From contig QNAG01000071.1 of the NCBI GenBank assembly GCA_003641415.1, forward strand, positions 1-12,093: a DNA stretch of 12,093 bases, read 5' to 3'. Under the pieces are notes generated by a model. That model worked only from the letters and a program-made list of their open reading frames with translations. It did not search any database and was not told the DNA's origin. The stretch's first letter is position 1. Each line of letters starts with the position of its first letter. Origin of the DNA: Candidatus Zixiibacteriota bacterium (GTDB lineage Bacteria; Zixibacteria; MSB-5A5; GN15; FEB-12). Positions 6,207 to 12,093 of this stretch are shown here, piece by piece. The position numbers and the translations under genes are program-made.

Positions 6207-7295
6207 ATGAAGTTTAGTTATCCTGTGCAGCGACGCAAAAGCCGTACTGTTAAAATCGGTGATGTCATCATCGGTGGTGGTTTTCCAATCGCTATCCAGT
6301 CTATGACAAACACCGACACACGCGATGTTAAAGCAACTGTCAAACAGATCAGAGAACTTTCCGAGGTGGGTTGCGAAATTGTGCGGCTATCGGTTCTGAA
6401 TGAAGGTGCGGCCGCTTGTCTGAAAGATATCAGGAAAAAGGTCAGCTGTCCACTGGTGGCTGATATTCACTTCCAGTACAAACTTGCTCTTCAGGCAATC
6501 GCAGCGGGGTTTGACAAGATTAGAATTAATCCGGGTAACATAGGCGCAGAATGGAAAGTGCGTGAAGTTACCCAGGCTGCCAGGGATGCCGGTGTCCCAA
6601 TTAGAATCGGTGTCAACTCCGGTTCACTTCCAAAAGATCTGCTGAAACAATATGGTCATGATAACCCCGAGGTGTTCTCAGCGGCAGCTTTGCGGGAAAT
6701 AGCAGTTTTGGAAGACATGAATTTTACAGACATTGTTGTCTCTGTCAAATCCAGCAGCACCAGCGTTTCGTTTTGGGCATATCAACTGCTCGGCGCACAG
6801 TGCGATTATCCATTGCATATTGGCATCACTGAAGCTGGCACTCTTGACACCGGAACGGTAAAATCGGCTGTTGGTATCGGCGCCATGCTCCTGACAGGAA
6901 TCGGAGATACGCTTCGAGTGTCGTTATCTGCTGATCCAATCCACGAAGTGCGAGTAGCCAAACAGATTTTATCATCATGCGCCTTAAGAACTGACGGCGT
7001 AGAAGTCATCGCGTGCCCCACCTGCGGCCGCTGCCAGATAGACATGATTCCGTTGGCCGAGGCAATTGAGCGAAAAACACGCAATATCAAGACACCGCTC
7101 AAGGTGGCAGTAATGGGATGTGTGGTTAATGGACCGGGTGAGGCAAAAGCTGCTGATGTCGGTATTGCCGGCGGTGAGGGTAAAGGGCTTCTTATAAAAA
7201 AGGGCGAAATTATCAGAACCGTACCAGAAGCTGAACTCGAAACTGCGTTGTTAGACGAGATCGAAGCCATGACCGGCGAGAAACCAGAACGTTGA
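6207..7295 (+). CDS. ispG: 4-hydroxy-3-methylbut-2-en-1-yl diphosphate synthase (IspG/GcpE)
   Basis: This enzyme performs the next-to-last step of the MEP isoprenoid pathway, reductive ring opening of MEcPP to HMBPP, using a [4Fe-4S] cluster and flavodoxin or ferredoxin electrons in the cytoplasm. The 362 residues are the short bacterial form, without the extra central domain of plant enzymes. The N-terminal TIM-barrel part carries IAIQSMTNTDTRDV (28-41), VRLSV (59-63), LVADIHF (83-89) and RINPGNIG (106-113). The C-terminal part carries the cluster ligands C270 and C273 (CPTCGRC), C305 and E312 (MGCVVNGPGEA), at the same numbering as I recall for the Escherichia coli enzyme. AAGG 9 bases upstream supports the ATG start. 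It is a single gene, converging on mreB with 17 bases between stops. All key residues are present, so it should be active. Confidence 0.97.
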   Translation: MKFSYPVQRRKSRTVKIGDVIIGGGFPIAIQSMTNTDTRDVKATVKQIRELSEVGCEIVRLSVLNEGAAACLKDIRKKVSCPLVADIHFQYKLALQAIAAGFDKIRINPGNIGAEWKVREVTQAARDAGVPIRIGVNSGSLPKDLLKQYGHDNPEVFSAAALREIAVLEDMNFTDIVVSVKSSSTSVSFWAYQLLGAQCDYPLHIGITEAGTLDTGTVKSAVGIGAMLLTGIGDTLRVSLSADPIHEVRVAKQILSSCALRTDGVEVIACPTCGRCQIDMIPLAEAIERKTRNIKTPLKVAVMGCVVNGPGEAKAADVGIAGGEGKGLLIKKGEIIRTVPEAELETALLDEIEAMTGEKPER

Positions 7296-7304
7296 ACGAA
7301 CTAC

Positions 7305-7320
7305 AAGACTGATCAGTCTT
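7305..7320. terminator. Perfect palindrome between ispG and mreB, possible weak bidirectional terminator
   Basis: AAGACTGATCAGTCTT is a perfect 16-bp palindrome lying across the mreB stop codon and 10 bases after the ispG stop. As RNA it can form a 6-bp stem with a GATC loop, with short T stretches on both exits. It may end both convergent transcripts weakly, or simply be an overlapping sequence constraint. Confidence 0.35.
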
Positions 7321-8341
7321 TGCGACTGCGTTCGAGCACCTTGGAATAGTTTGAGAAATCCTCCAGTACCTTTCCGGTGCCGCGGACGACACAAGTAAGG
7401 GGGTCTTCAGCAATATTAACCGGCAGGTTGGTTTCCTGACGAAGGCGCTTGTCAAACCCTCGCAGTAGCGCTCCGCCGCCGGTAAGAATAATCCCGCGTT
7501 CGAGAATATCCGAAGCCAGCTCGGGGGGAGTTTGTTCGAGTGCCTGACGGACTGCTTCAACGATAATATCAATCGTCTCAACCAAAGCCTCACGCACCTG
7601 AACTGAAGACAGCTTAAGATTCTTCGGAACTCCAGCCACCAGATCGCGTCCCTTGACTTCCATGGAAAGCTCTTTTTCCATAGGAAAAGCCGAGCCAATC
7701 TGCAACTTGATATGTTCAGCGGTTAGTTCACCAATGAGAAGATTGTAGTTTTTCTTCAGGTACTGGATTATCGTCTCATTCATTTCATCACCGGCGACAC
7801 GAATCGAAGTATCATTGACAATGCCATTTAATGCGATGACTGCAATCTCCGATGTTCCCCCGCCAACATCAATGACCATTGAACCCGATGGCTGCTCGAC
7901 AGGCAAACCAACCCCGATAGCAGCTGCCATCGGCTCCTGAAGCAGGTAAACTTCACGGGCTCCCGCATTCTCGGCAGAATCACGCACCGCTCGTTTTTCG
8001 ACCTCGGTTATTCCGGAAGGGACACAGATCACCACACGGGGTTTCATCAGGTATTTATGTTTGACGACCCGACGGATAAAGTCGGCTATCAGTTTCTCGG
8101 AAATTTCAAAATCGGCAATCACACCATCCTTGAGAGGACGGATAGCAGCTATACTGCCGGGTGTACGACCAGTCATTTCCTTGGCAGCCGATCCGATAGC
8201 GAGAACTTTGCCTGTCGACTTCTCGATAGCAACGACCGATGGCTCATTGAGTACTATCCCCTGATTACGAACATACACAAGAGTATTTGCTGTCCCAAGG
8301 TCTATGCCGATATCGTTGGAAAGAGTATCAAAAAGTCCCAC
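7313..8341 (-). CDS. mreB: Rod shape-determining protein MreB
   Basis: This 342-residue bacterial actin forms membrane-bound antiparallel filaments that direct lateral wall synthesis with MreC, MreD, RodA and PBP2. All actin-fold ATP motifs are present: phosphate 1 (IGIDLGTANTLV, 11-22), connect 1 with the hydrolysis Glu (LLQEPMAAAIG, 133-143, E136), phosphate 2 (VIDVGGGTSEIAV, 156-168) and the adenosine motif (ILTGGGALLRG, 285-295). The short amphipathic start (MGLFDTLSND) fits membrane binding. The start is a GTG at 8341-8339 with AAAGGA upstream; it gives exactly the family N-terminus. A promoter candidate lies at 8410-8438. Unusually, mreC and mreD do not follow: the gene faces ispG tail to tail. 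MreB predicts a rod-like cell. Confidence 0.97.
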   Translation of the reverse strand: MGLFDTLSNDIGIDLGTANTLVYVRNQGIVLNEPSVVAIEKSTGKVLAIGSAAKEMTGRTPGSIAAIRPLKDGVIADFEISEKLIADFIRRVVKHKYLMKPRVVICVPSGITEVEKRAVRDSAENAGAREVYLLQEPMAAAIGVGLPVEQPSGSMVIDVGGGTSEIAVIALNGIVNDTSIRVAGDEMNETIIQYLKKNYNLLIGELTAEHIKLQIGSAFPMEKELSMEVKGRDLVAGVPKNLKLSSVQVREALVETIDIIVEAVRQALEQTPPELASDILERGIILTGGGALLRGFDKRLRQETNLPVNIAEDPLTCVVRGTGKVLEDFSNYSKVLERSRKD

Positions 8342-8409
8342 ACTTTATCCTTTTACAAGTCTTGTCACAAAATGGCAACTATGTTGCTTATCGTAAGTCA
8401 ACGCGTTTT

Positions 8410-8438
8410 AGTTTACTGTCTAACTCCTTGTAGAGCAA
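8410..8438 (-). promoter_or_regulatory. Candidate promoter of mreB
   Basis: On the minus strand TTGCTC (8438-8433), a 17-base spacer and TAAACT (8415-8410) lie about 70 bases upstream of the mreB start. Both hexamers and the spacing match the candidate ispG promoter almost exactly. Confidence 0.4.
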
Positions 8439-8635
8439 TAAAAAACTGAAAAAGTGGGGAAACATGGCTTCAAAAAGCGGACATATTGAAAATACCCTTT
8501 TAACATCCAACGATACCTGCATGCAATTGTTCTTGCTCAGATTTACAGATTTAACCATCATTTACAAATACTGATTTCATGGTTGTTATAGCTAATTTAA
8601 TAGCATAGTTTACACAAAATATTTTAAGGATATTG
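8439..8635. other. AT-rich divergent spacer between mreB and the ClC gene
   Basis: The whole gap between mreB and the ClC start is 294 bases. Apart from the mreB promoter it is AT-rich, with several poor plus-strand promoter candidates (for example TTTACA near 8562 with TTATAG downstream) and a TAAGGA ribosome site at 8625-8630 for the ClC gene. No RNA gene or small coding frame is evident. Confidence 0.5.
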
Positions 8636-10672
8636 ATGATACAACAGATTATATCAATACTGCGACAATGGCACTCGGATATACGTCACACAGGATATAT
8701 CTATATGATGCTTGTTGCCCTGGTAGTCGGACTTTTGGGCGGTTTATGCTCTGTCGGATTCAGGGAACTGATACATTTTGGCCAGCTTGGTGTTTGGTGG
8801 CAAAGCAACAACCTGGTGGAACATATTCGTCAGTTACCATGGTGGTGGAAAATAGGGGTGCCCACTTTCGGGGGGCTTTGTGTAGGTCTCATTACCTACT
8901 ACTTCGCCCGTGAAGCCAAGGGTCATGGCGTACCGGAAGTTATCGAAGCAGTAGCGCTGCGAGGTGGCCGCATCCGTCCTCGAGTGGTTATTGCAAAAAT
9001 GGTGGCTTCTGGCATCTGTATTGCAACTGGTGGGTCTGTTGGACGAGAGGGTCCAATTGTCCAAATAGGCTCATCGCTCGGGTCAACAATTGGTCAATGG
9101 CTAAAAATTGATGAACGCCGTCTGCGAACTCTGGTAGGTTGTGGCGCAGCAGCTGGTATTGCGGCAACCTTTAACGCTCCAGTAGCTGGTGCGCTCTTTG
9201 CGGCTGAAATCATTCTAAGCGATTTTGGTGTATCCCAATTCTCACCGATAGTGATTTCATCTGTTAGCGCTACTGTTGTAAGTCAGTATTTCATCGGTAA
9301 CTTTCCAGCATTTGAAGTTTCAGCTCACAGTCTTGTGAGTCCATTTGAACTTTTTGCTTATGTGGCTCTTGGAATAGTGGCGGGCTTTATGGCAATTACA
9401 TTTATCAAAACACTATATGGATTTGAAGATATTTTCGACAATCTTTCTCTTTACCCACCTCTCAAAACTGTAATCGGTGGAGCTGTTATCGGCTTGATTG
9501 CTTTGTTATTCCCGCAAGCCCTGGGAGTTGGTTATGAAACAATTAACGAGGCCTTGAGCGGGAATATGCTGTTATGGCTGCTCGCCGTCTTGATTGTTGT
9601 AAAGATATTTGCGGTGTCAATTACTCTTGGTTCAGGCGGTTCGGGTGGAATTTTCGCTCCCTCTCTGTTTATTGGCGCTATGGCAGGTGGTGTCATCGGA
9701 GTTCTGGTTAATAATTTCTGGCCTGATGCTGTAGCTAGTCCTGGGGCATATTCTCTTGTTGGTATGGCAGCAGTGGTGGCAGCCACCACAAAGGCCCCGC
9801 TCACAGCAATACTGATTGTTTTCGAGCTGACCAACGATTACAAAATTATACTTCCATTGATGATTAGTTGCATAATAGCCACTCTTATAACAACGCAATT
9901 TCAAAAGGGATCGATATATACGATTAAGCTATTGCGCCGCGGAATAGACATCCATAAGGGACAATCATTAGATGTGCTGAAGGATCAAAAAGTCAGTGAC
10001 ATCATGCGAACAGAATTCTCAACCGTCCCAGTCAATGCGCCGCTGATGTCTATCGTTTCACGGTTTGTAGATCAACCTGGCAATTCCATTTTTGTAATTG
10101 ACCATAGAAAAAAGTTGCGTGGTCTTATTACGCTGGACACTATACGTCCTGTAATCTCTGACACACAAACTTTAGAAAGTTTAGCGATAGCAAAAGACAT
10201 TATGATAGAGCATGGTTTCCCTATCTTCAAACCTGATGAAAGCCTCGCTAATGTTATGAAACGTTTATCTTGCCACATTTATGAAGCTCCTGTGGTACAT
10301 AACGGCGAGATTGTAGGGAGTATCTGGCCAGATGATCTTATTACACAATATAATACCGAGTTGTTTAAGCGTGACATGGTTTCCGGGATGGTTTCCTCAA
10401 TCAATACTACCACACAACAGACATCTATTCCAGGTGTCAGCAACTTGCAATTAGCCGAGATTGCGATCCCATACCGCTTTGTCGGACATACAATTGCGGA
10501 TTTAAACATTCGAAAGCGTTTGGATGTTACTATTCTTATCATAAAGCGAAAAGTTCATGGTGAAGATAAATTGGTAGACACTATTCCCACTGCGGATACT
10601 GAATTTAAAACAGGGGATGTTGTACTCGTAATGGGTCCGAAACCGGGACTTGCAAAATTCGAGCGGGGTTGA
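8636..10672 (+). CDS. ClC-family anion channel or antiporter with CBS pair and TrkA-C domain
   Basis: The protein has 678 residues from the ATG at 8636. TAAGGA (8625-8630) lies 5 bases before it; an in-frame TTG at 8633 is too close. Residues about 20-435 form the polytopic ClC core, inserted in the inner membrane as a dimer. GHGVP (96-100) stands for the usual GSGIP, GREGP (136-140) holds the gating Glu E138, GIFAP (338-342) is the third anion motif, and Y428 fits the central anion-coordinating Tyr. The position matching the internal proton Glu of E. coli ClC (E203) is Ile192, after E191. Two CBS domains (about 454-508 and 521-575) and a TrkA-C/RCK-C domain (about 604-675, IADLNIRKRLDVTILIIKR to TGDVVLVMGP) follow, suggesting nucleotide or ion control. 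It may be a uniporter rather than a 2:1 chloride/proton antiporter; anion specificity is unknown. Confidence 0.93.
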   Translation: MIQQIISILRQWHSDIRHTGYIYMMLVALVVGLLGGLCSVGFRELIHFGQLGVWWQSNNLVEHIRQLPWWWKIGVPTFGGLCVGLITYYFAREAKGHGVPEVIEAVALRGGRIRPRVVIAKMVASGICIATGGSVGREGPIVQIGSSLGSTIGQWLKIDERRLRTLVGCGAAAGIAATFNAPVAGALFAAEIILSDFGVSQFSPIVISSVSATVVSQYFIGNFPAFEVSAHSLVSPFELFAYVALGIVAGFMAITFIKTLYGFEDIFDNLSLYPPLKTVIGGAVIGLIALLFPQALGVGYETINEALSGNMLLWLLAVLIVVKIFAVSITLGSGGSGGIFAPSLFIGAMAGGVIGVLVNNFWPDAVASPGAYSLVGMAAVVAATTKAPLTAILIVFELTNDYKIILPLMISCIIATLITTQFQKGSIYTIKLLRRGIDIHKGQSLDVLKDQKVSDIMRTEFSTVPVNAPLMSIVSRFVDQPGNSIFVIDHRKKLRGLITLDTIRPVISDTQTLESLAIAKDIMIEHGFPIFKPDESLANVMKRLSCHIYEAPVVHNGEIVGSIWPDDLITQYNTELFKRDMVSGMVSSINTTTQQTSIPGVSNLQLAEIAIPYRFVGHTIADLNIRKRLDVTILIIKRKVHGEDKLVDTIPTADTEFKTGDVVLVMGPKPGLAKFERG

Positions 10673-10675
10673 GTA

Positions 10676-10694
10676 ACTGTCATTATGTGACAGT
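10676..10694 (+). terminator. Possible terminator after the ClC gene
   Basis: ACTGTCA (10676-10682) and TGACAGT (10688-10694) form a perfect 7-bp stem around TTATG, 4 bases after the stop codon. It is followed by GTCTTTATTATTC. The tail is only moderately T-rich, so termination would be weak. Confidence 0.45.
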
Positions 10695-10803
10695 GTCTTT
10701 ATTATTCAATATCATCCGGCCGCTTACCCTCAATAAATCTGGCTTAACAGGGTGTTGAAAAACTCAAAAACGGAAGACGATATGTCGACTGCTTTATATG
10801 ACT

Positions 10804-11048
10804 TGTCATTCCTGCGAAGGGGCATGTTGATAAACCCAAGTCAGCGTCACTATGGGGACAGAGACAAACCCCGTCGCTACGCGAGAGGGGATTGAAATCC
10901 CGCGTAATGGGCAGTTTTACGTCGCCCGTTCTCAAAACCGCACTCTCAACAAACTTGCACTTAGGATACTTTTTCAACAAGCCCGAAGGCAGGGAATCCA
11001 GATATCATTATTGTCTGTACACTGGTTCTAGCTTTCGCGGGGATGACA
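10804..11048. repeat. Interrupted TGTCATTCC...GGATGACA palindromic repeat
   Basis: The left arm (TGTCATTCCTGC from 10804) and the right arm (GCTTTCGCGGGGATGACA ending 11048) are imperfect inverse copies. This is the widely seen GTCATTCCCGCGAAAGCGGGAATCC type of dispersed intergenic repeat. The left half-hairpin CCTGC-GAAG-GCAGG is restored exactly when the 165-bp insert and one GAAG copy are removed. Confidence 0.55.
10816..10988. mobile_element. Nested 165-bp MITE-like insertion with GAAG target duplication
   Basis: The element spans 10820-10984. Its 15-base ends GGGCATGTTGATAAA (10820-10834) and TTTTTCAACAAGCCC (10970-10984) are inverted repeats matching at 13 positions. GAAG is duplicated at 10816-10819 and 10985-10988. 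Removing the element and one GAAG gives CCTGCGAAGGCAGG, a perfect hairpin, which is strong internal evidence for the exact insertion point: the hairpin loop. It encodes no protein. Confidence 0.65.
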
Positions 11049-11142
11049 TGCATGTTAGCAAAGGAGCATAAAAGATCACTTTTTCAACAGCCTGTTAGGC
11101 TCAACAAGTGGTTTCATTTCAAGTGTTCAGTACACAAAAAAA

Positions 11143-11167
11143 GCCCGCCGGCACTAAGCCGGCGGGT
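11143..11167 (-). terminator. Strong intrinsic terminator of the dockerin protein gene
   Basis: On the minus strand CCCGCCGGC (11166-11158) and GCCGGCGGG (11152-11144) form a perfect 9-bp GC-rich stem with loop TTAGT, followed by C and seven T (11143-11136). It lies 25 bases past the stop codon at 11192. Confidence 0.9.
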
Positions 11168-11191
11168 TTCTATTCTCAGCAGAAAATTAAC

Positions 11192-12093
11192 TTACTGGTG
11201 GGCAGGTTCATCGCCACCACTGAACAAATAACCAACCAGACGGGTCAGATCAGCAACGTTAGGAGTGTCGCCACTAGCGTCAACATCAGCAGCCTCAATC
11301 ACCAGCGGAGCAGGTCCACCAGTGAACAGGTAAGCTACCATAAAGGTAACATCTGCAACATCGACACTACCGTCAAGATTGAGATCGCCGGAAACGTGAC
11401 CGCGCATATCGATTGATCCGGTAAACGGACCGCCTTCATCGTAGGTCACATCAAAGAATGACTCAACCCAATCCCAAACAAGGCCACCTTGGCGGACTTC
11501 CTCACAGAGGACGAAATCCTTCTGGTCGTAGGTCACCTTGAGGGCATCGCCAGTTAACGGATAAGGAGCGGCGACTACTTCCGTAGTGACAGCCAGAGCA
11601 CAGCCGTCGAGATTCATCCCGACATTCGTCATTGTGTTGACATCAACACCAGCCGCTTCACTTGTAAGATAGATATATCCGTCGACCGGATTAATGGAGA
11701 ATTTCACAGCAGTGTAAATAGTGTCCGGAACAGCCATCCAGGTAAGTGGCGGTTCGCCAAGGCTGATGCAATAGTCCTCAACCTCGCCCCAGGAATACAC
11801 ACCACACGGACCCGGAGTTGTACTGTAGGCCAGACGGACACGCATACGGGTAGTACCCGGCTCGGCATCCATCGGTACATCGATTGTACCGGAGTACGGA
11901 CCATAGCCAGCACCCGGGTTTAGAGATGCCATTTCGCCAGGATCGTCAAAGTCCATATCCTGGTTCCAGTCAACATAGACAGCGCCGGTATCGGAGGAGT
12001 AACCACCGTTAACTGTAATGCTGATCGGGTAGCTGCCGCCAGCTTCCATCGTAGCACACAGAGCAGTGTAGTCACCATAATTGTCACAACCAG
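11192..12093 (-). CDS. Secreted GEVED and type I dockerin protein (partial, N-terminus beyond window)
   Basis: The frame is open from the right edge to TAA at 11194-11192, giving 300 codons. The Met at 12049 is internal, because conserved coding (NYGDYTALCATMEAGG) continues upstream of it. The first part is a GEVED domain: VYVDWNQDMDFDDPGEMASL, TTRMRVRLAYS and CGVYSWGEVEDYCISL. A middle beta-rich region (about 11410-11740) is unassigned. The end is a type I dockerin with two calcium-binding segments, GDLNLDGSVDVADVTFMVAY with LFTGG, and ADVDASGDTPNVADLTRLVG with YLFSGG. Dockerins bind cohesins, which assemble extracellular complexes or attach proteins to the surface; outside cellulosome makers their partners are mostly unknown. 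The protein must be exported, but the signal peptide is outside the window. It ends at the strong terminator next to it. Confidence 0.85.
   Translation of the reverse strand, partial: GCDNYGDYTALCATMEAGGSYPISITVNGGYSSDTGAVYVDWNQDMDFDDPGEMASLNPGAGYGPYSGTIDVPMDAEPGTTRMRVRLAYSTTPGPCGVYSWGEVEDYCISLGEPPLTWMAVPDTIYTAVKFSINPVDGYIYLTSEAAGVDVNTMTNVGMNLDGCALAVTTEVVAAPYPLTGDALKVTYDQKDFVLCEEVRQGGLVWDWVESFFDVTYDEGGPFTGSIDMRGHVSGDLNLDGSVDVADVTFMVAYLFTGGPAPLVIEAADVDASGDTPNVADLTRLVGYLFSGGDEPAHQ

Larger units (their letters stand above)
10741..11101. mobile_element. MITE-like element (353 bp) with 4-bp target duplication
   Basis: The ends are inverted repeats of 22 bases matching at 19 (10745-10766 and 11076-11097), both beginning TAACAGG and sharing TGTTGAAAAA. 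They are flanked by direct copies of GGCT (10741-10744 and 11098-11101), a 4-bp target duplication. There is no transposase, so any movement would need one in trans. Inside lies a further palindromic unit (10804-11048), itself split by a second 165-bp element. Without that insert the outer element would be about 184 bp, a normal MITE size. Alternative end pairings exist because the inner and outer ends resemble each other. Confidence 0.6.
10695..11191. other. Repeat-filled spacer between the ClC and dockerin genes
   Basis: No gene is supported in this stretch. It is almost completely accounted for by the nested inverted-repeat elements (10741-11101) and the terminator (11136-11169). The short frames crossing it have no start signals and no recognisable motif. 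Confidence 0.65.

Noticed and set aside
8633..8635. TTG start for the ClC gene
   Set aside because: It is only 2 bases from the TAAGGA ribosome site; the adjacent ATG at 8636 has proper spacing.
10885..10903. GATTGAAATCCC resembling a fragment of a CRISPR repeat
   Set aside because: Single copy, inside the 165-bp element, with no repetition nearby.
1..12093. A defence, toxin-antitoxin or secondary metabolite system
   Set aside because: All sizeable genes are housekeeping, transport or secreted structural proteins; no gene combination suggests such a system.

Overview
The window looks like a chromosomal segment from an uncultivated member of the FCB / Zixibacteria-like bacteria. This is an inference from gene content, not a measured placement. 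The pointers are a dockerin plus GEVED secreted protein whose second calcium motif ends in the YLFSGG style, a large lipoprotein built of carboxypeptidase-regulatory-like and Ig-like modules, decayed VCBS/FG-GAP repeat sequence, and moderate GC content. Housekeeping genes are interleaved with secreted proteins and repeat-rich spacers.

Layout: (1) 1-2506, minus strand: the N-terminal 835 codons of a very large surface lipoprotein, running off the left edge. (2) 2507-3970: a long non-coding stretch holding the lipoprotein leader and a candidate promoter, a perfect hairpin, four 22-bp tandem repeats, a palindromic-repeat remnant, a frameshifted VCBS-repeat pseudogene and the tail of another lost gene. 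(3) 3971-7295: rsmD (minus), then divergently rnhB and yraN (plus, overlapping), a small membrane-anchored protein of unknown function (minus) and ispG (plus). (4) 7313-8341: mreB (minus), without mreC or mreD beside it. (5) 8636-10672: a ClC-family anion transporter with two CBS domains and a C-terminal TrkA-C (RCK-C) domain. (6) 10673-11191: a nested set of short inverted-repeat elements, one inserted inside another, each with a 4-bp target duplication. (7) 11192-12093, minus: the C-terminal part of a secreted GEVED/dockerin protein ending at a textbook intrinsic terminator and running off the right edge.

The housekeeping genes cover 16S rRNA methylation (rsmD), removal of RNA from RNA-DNA hybrids (rnhB), a predicted nuclease-fold protein (yraN), isoprenoid precursor synthesis (ispG) and rod-shape determination (mreB). 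They are not one pathway and are split into single genes or gene pairs by strand switches. I found no defence system, CRISPR array, tRNA, rRNA or transposase gene. The most informative non-coding item is the nested MITE-like structure at 10741-11101. A TTGCTS-N17-TAAACT promoter-like sequence shared by ispG and mreB, the motif variants in RsmD and ClC, and the dated frameshift in the VCBS pseudogene are also worth a look.
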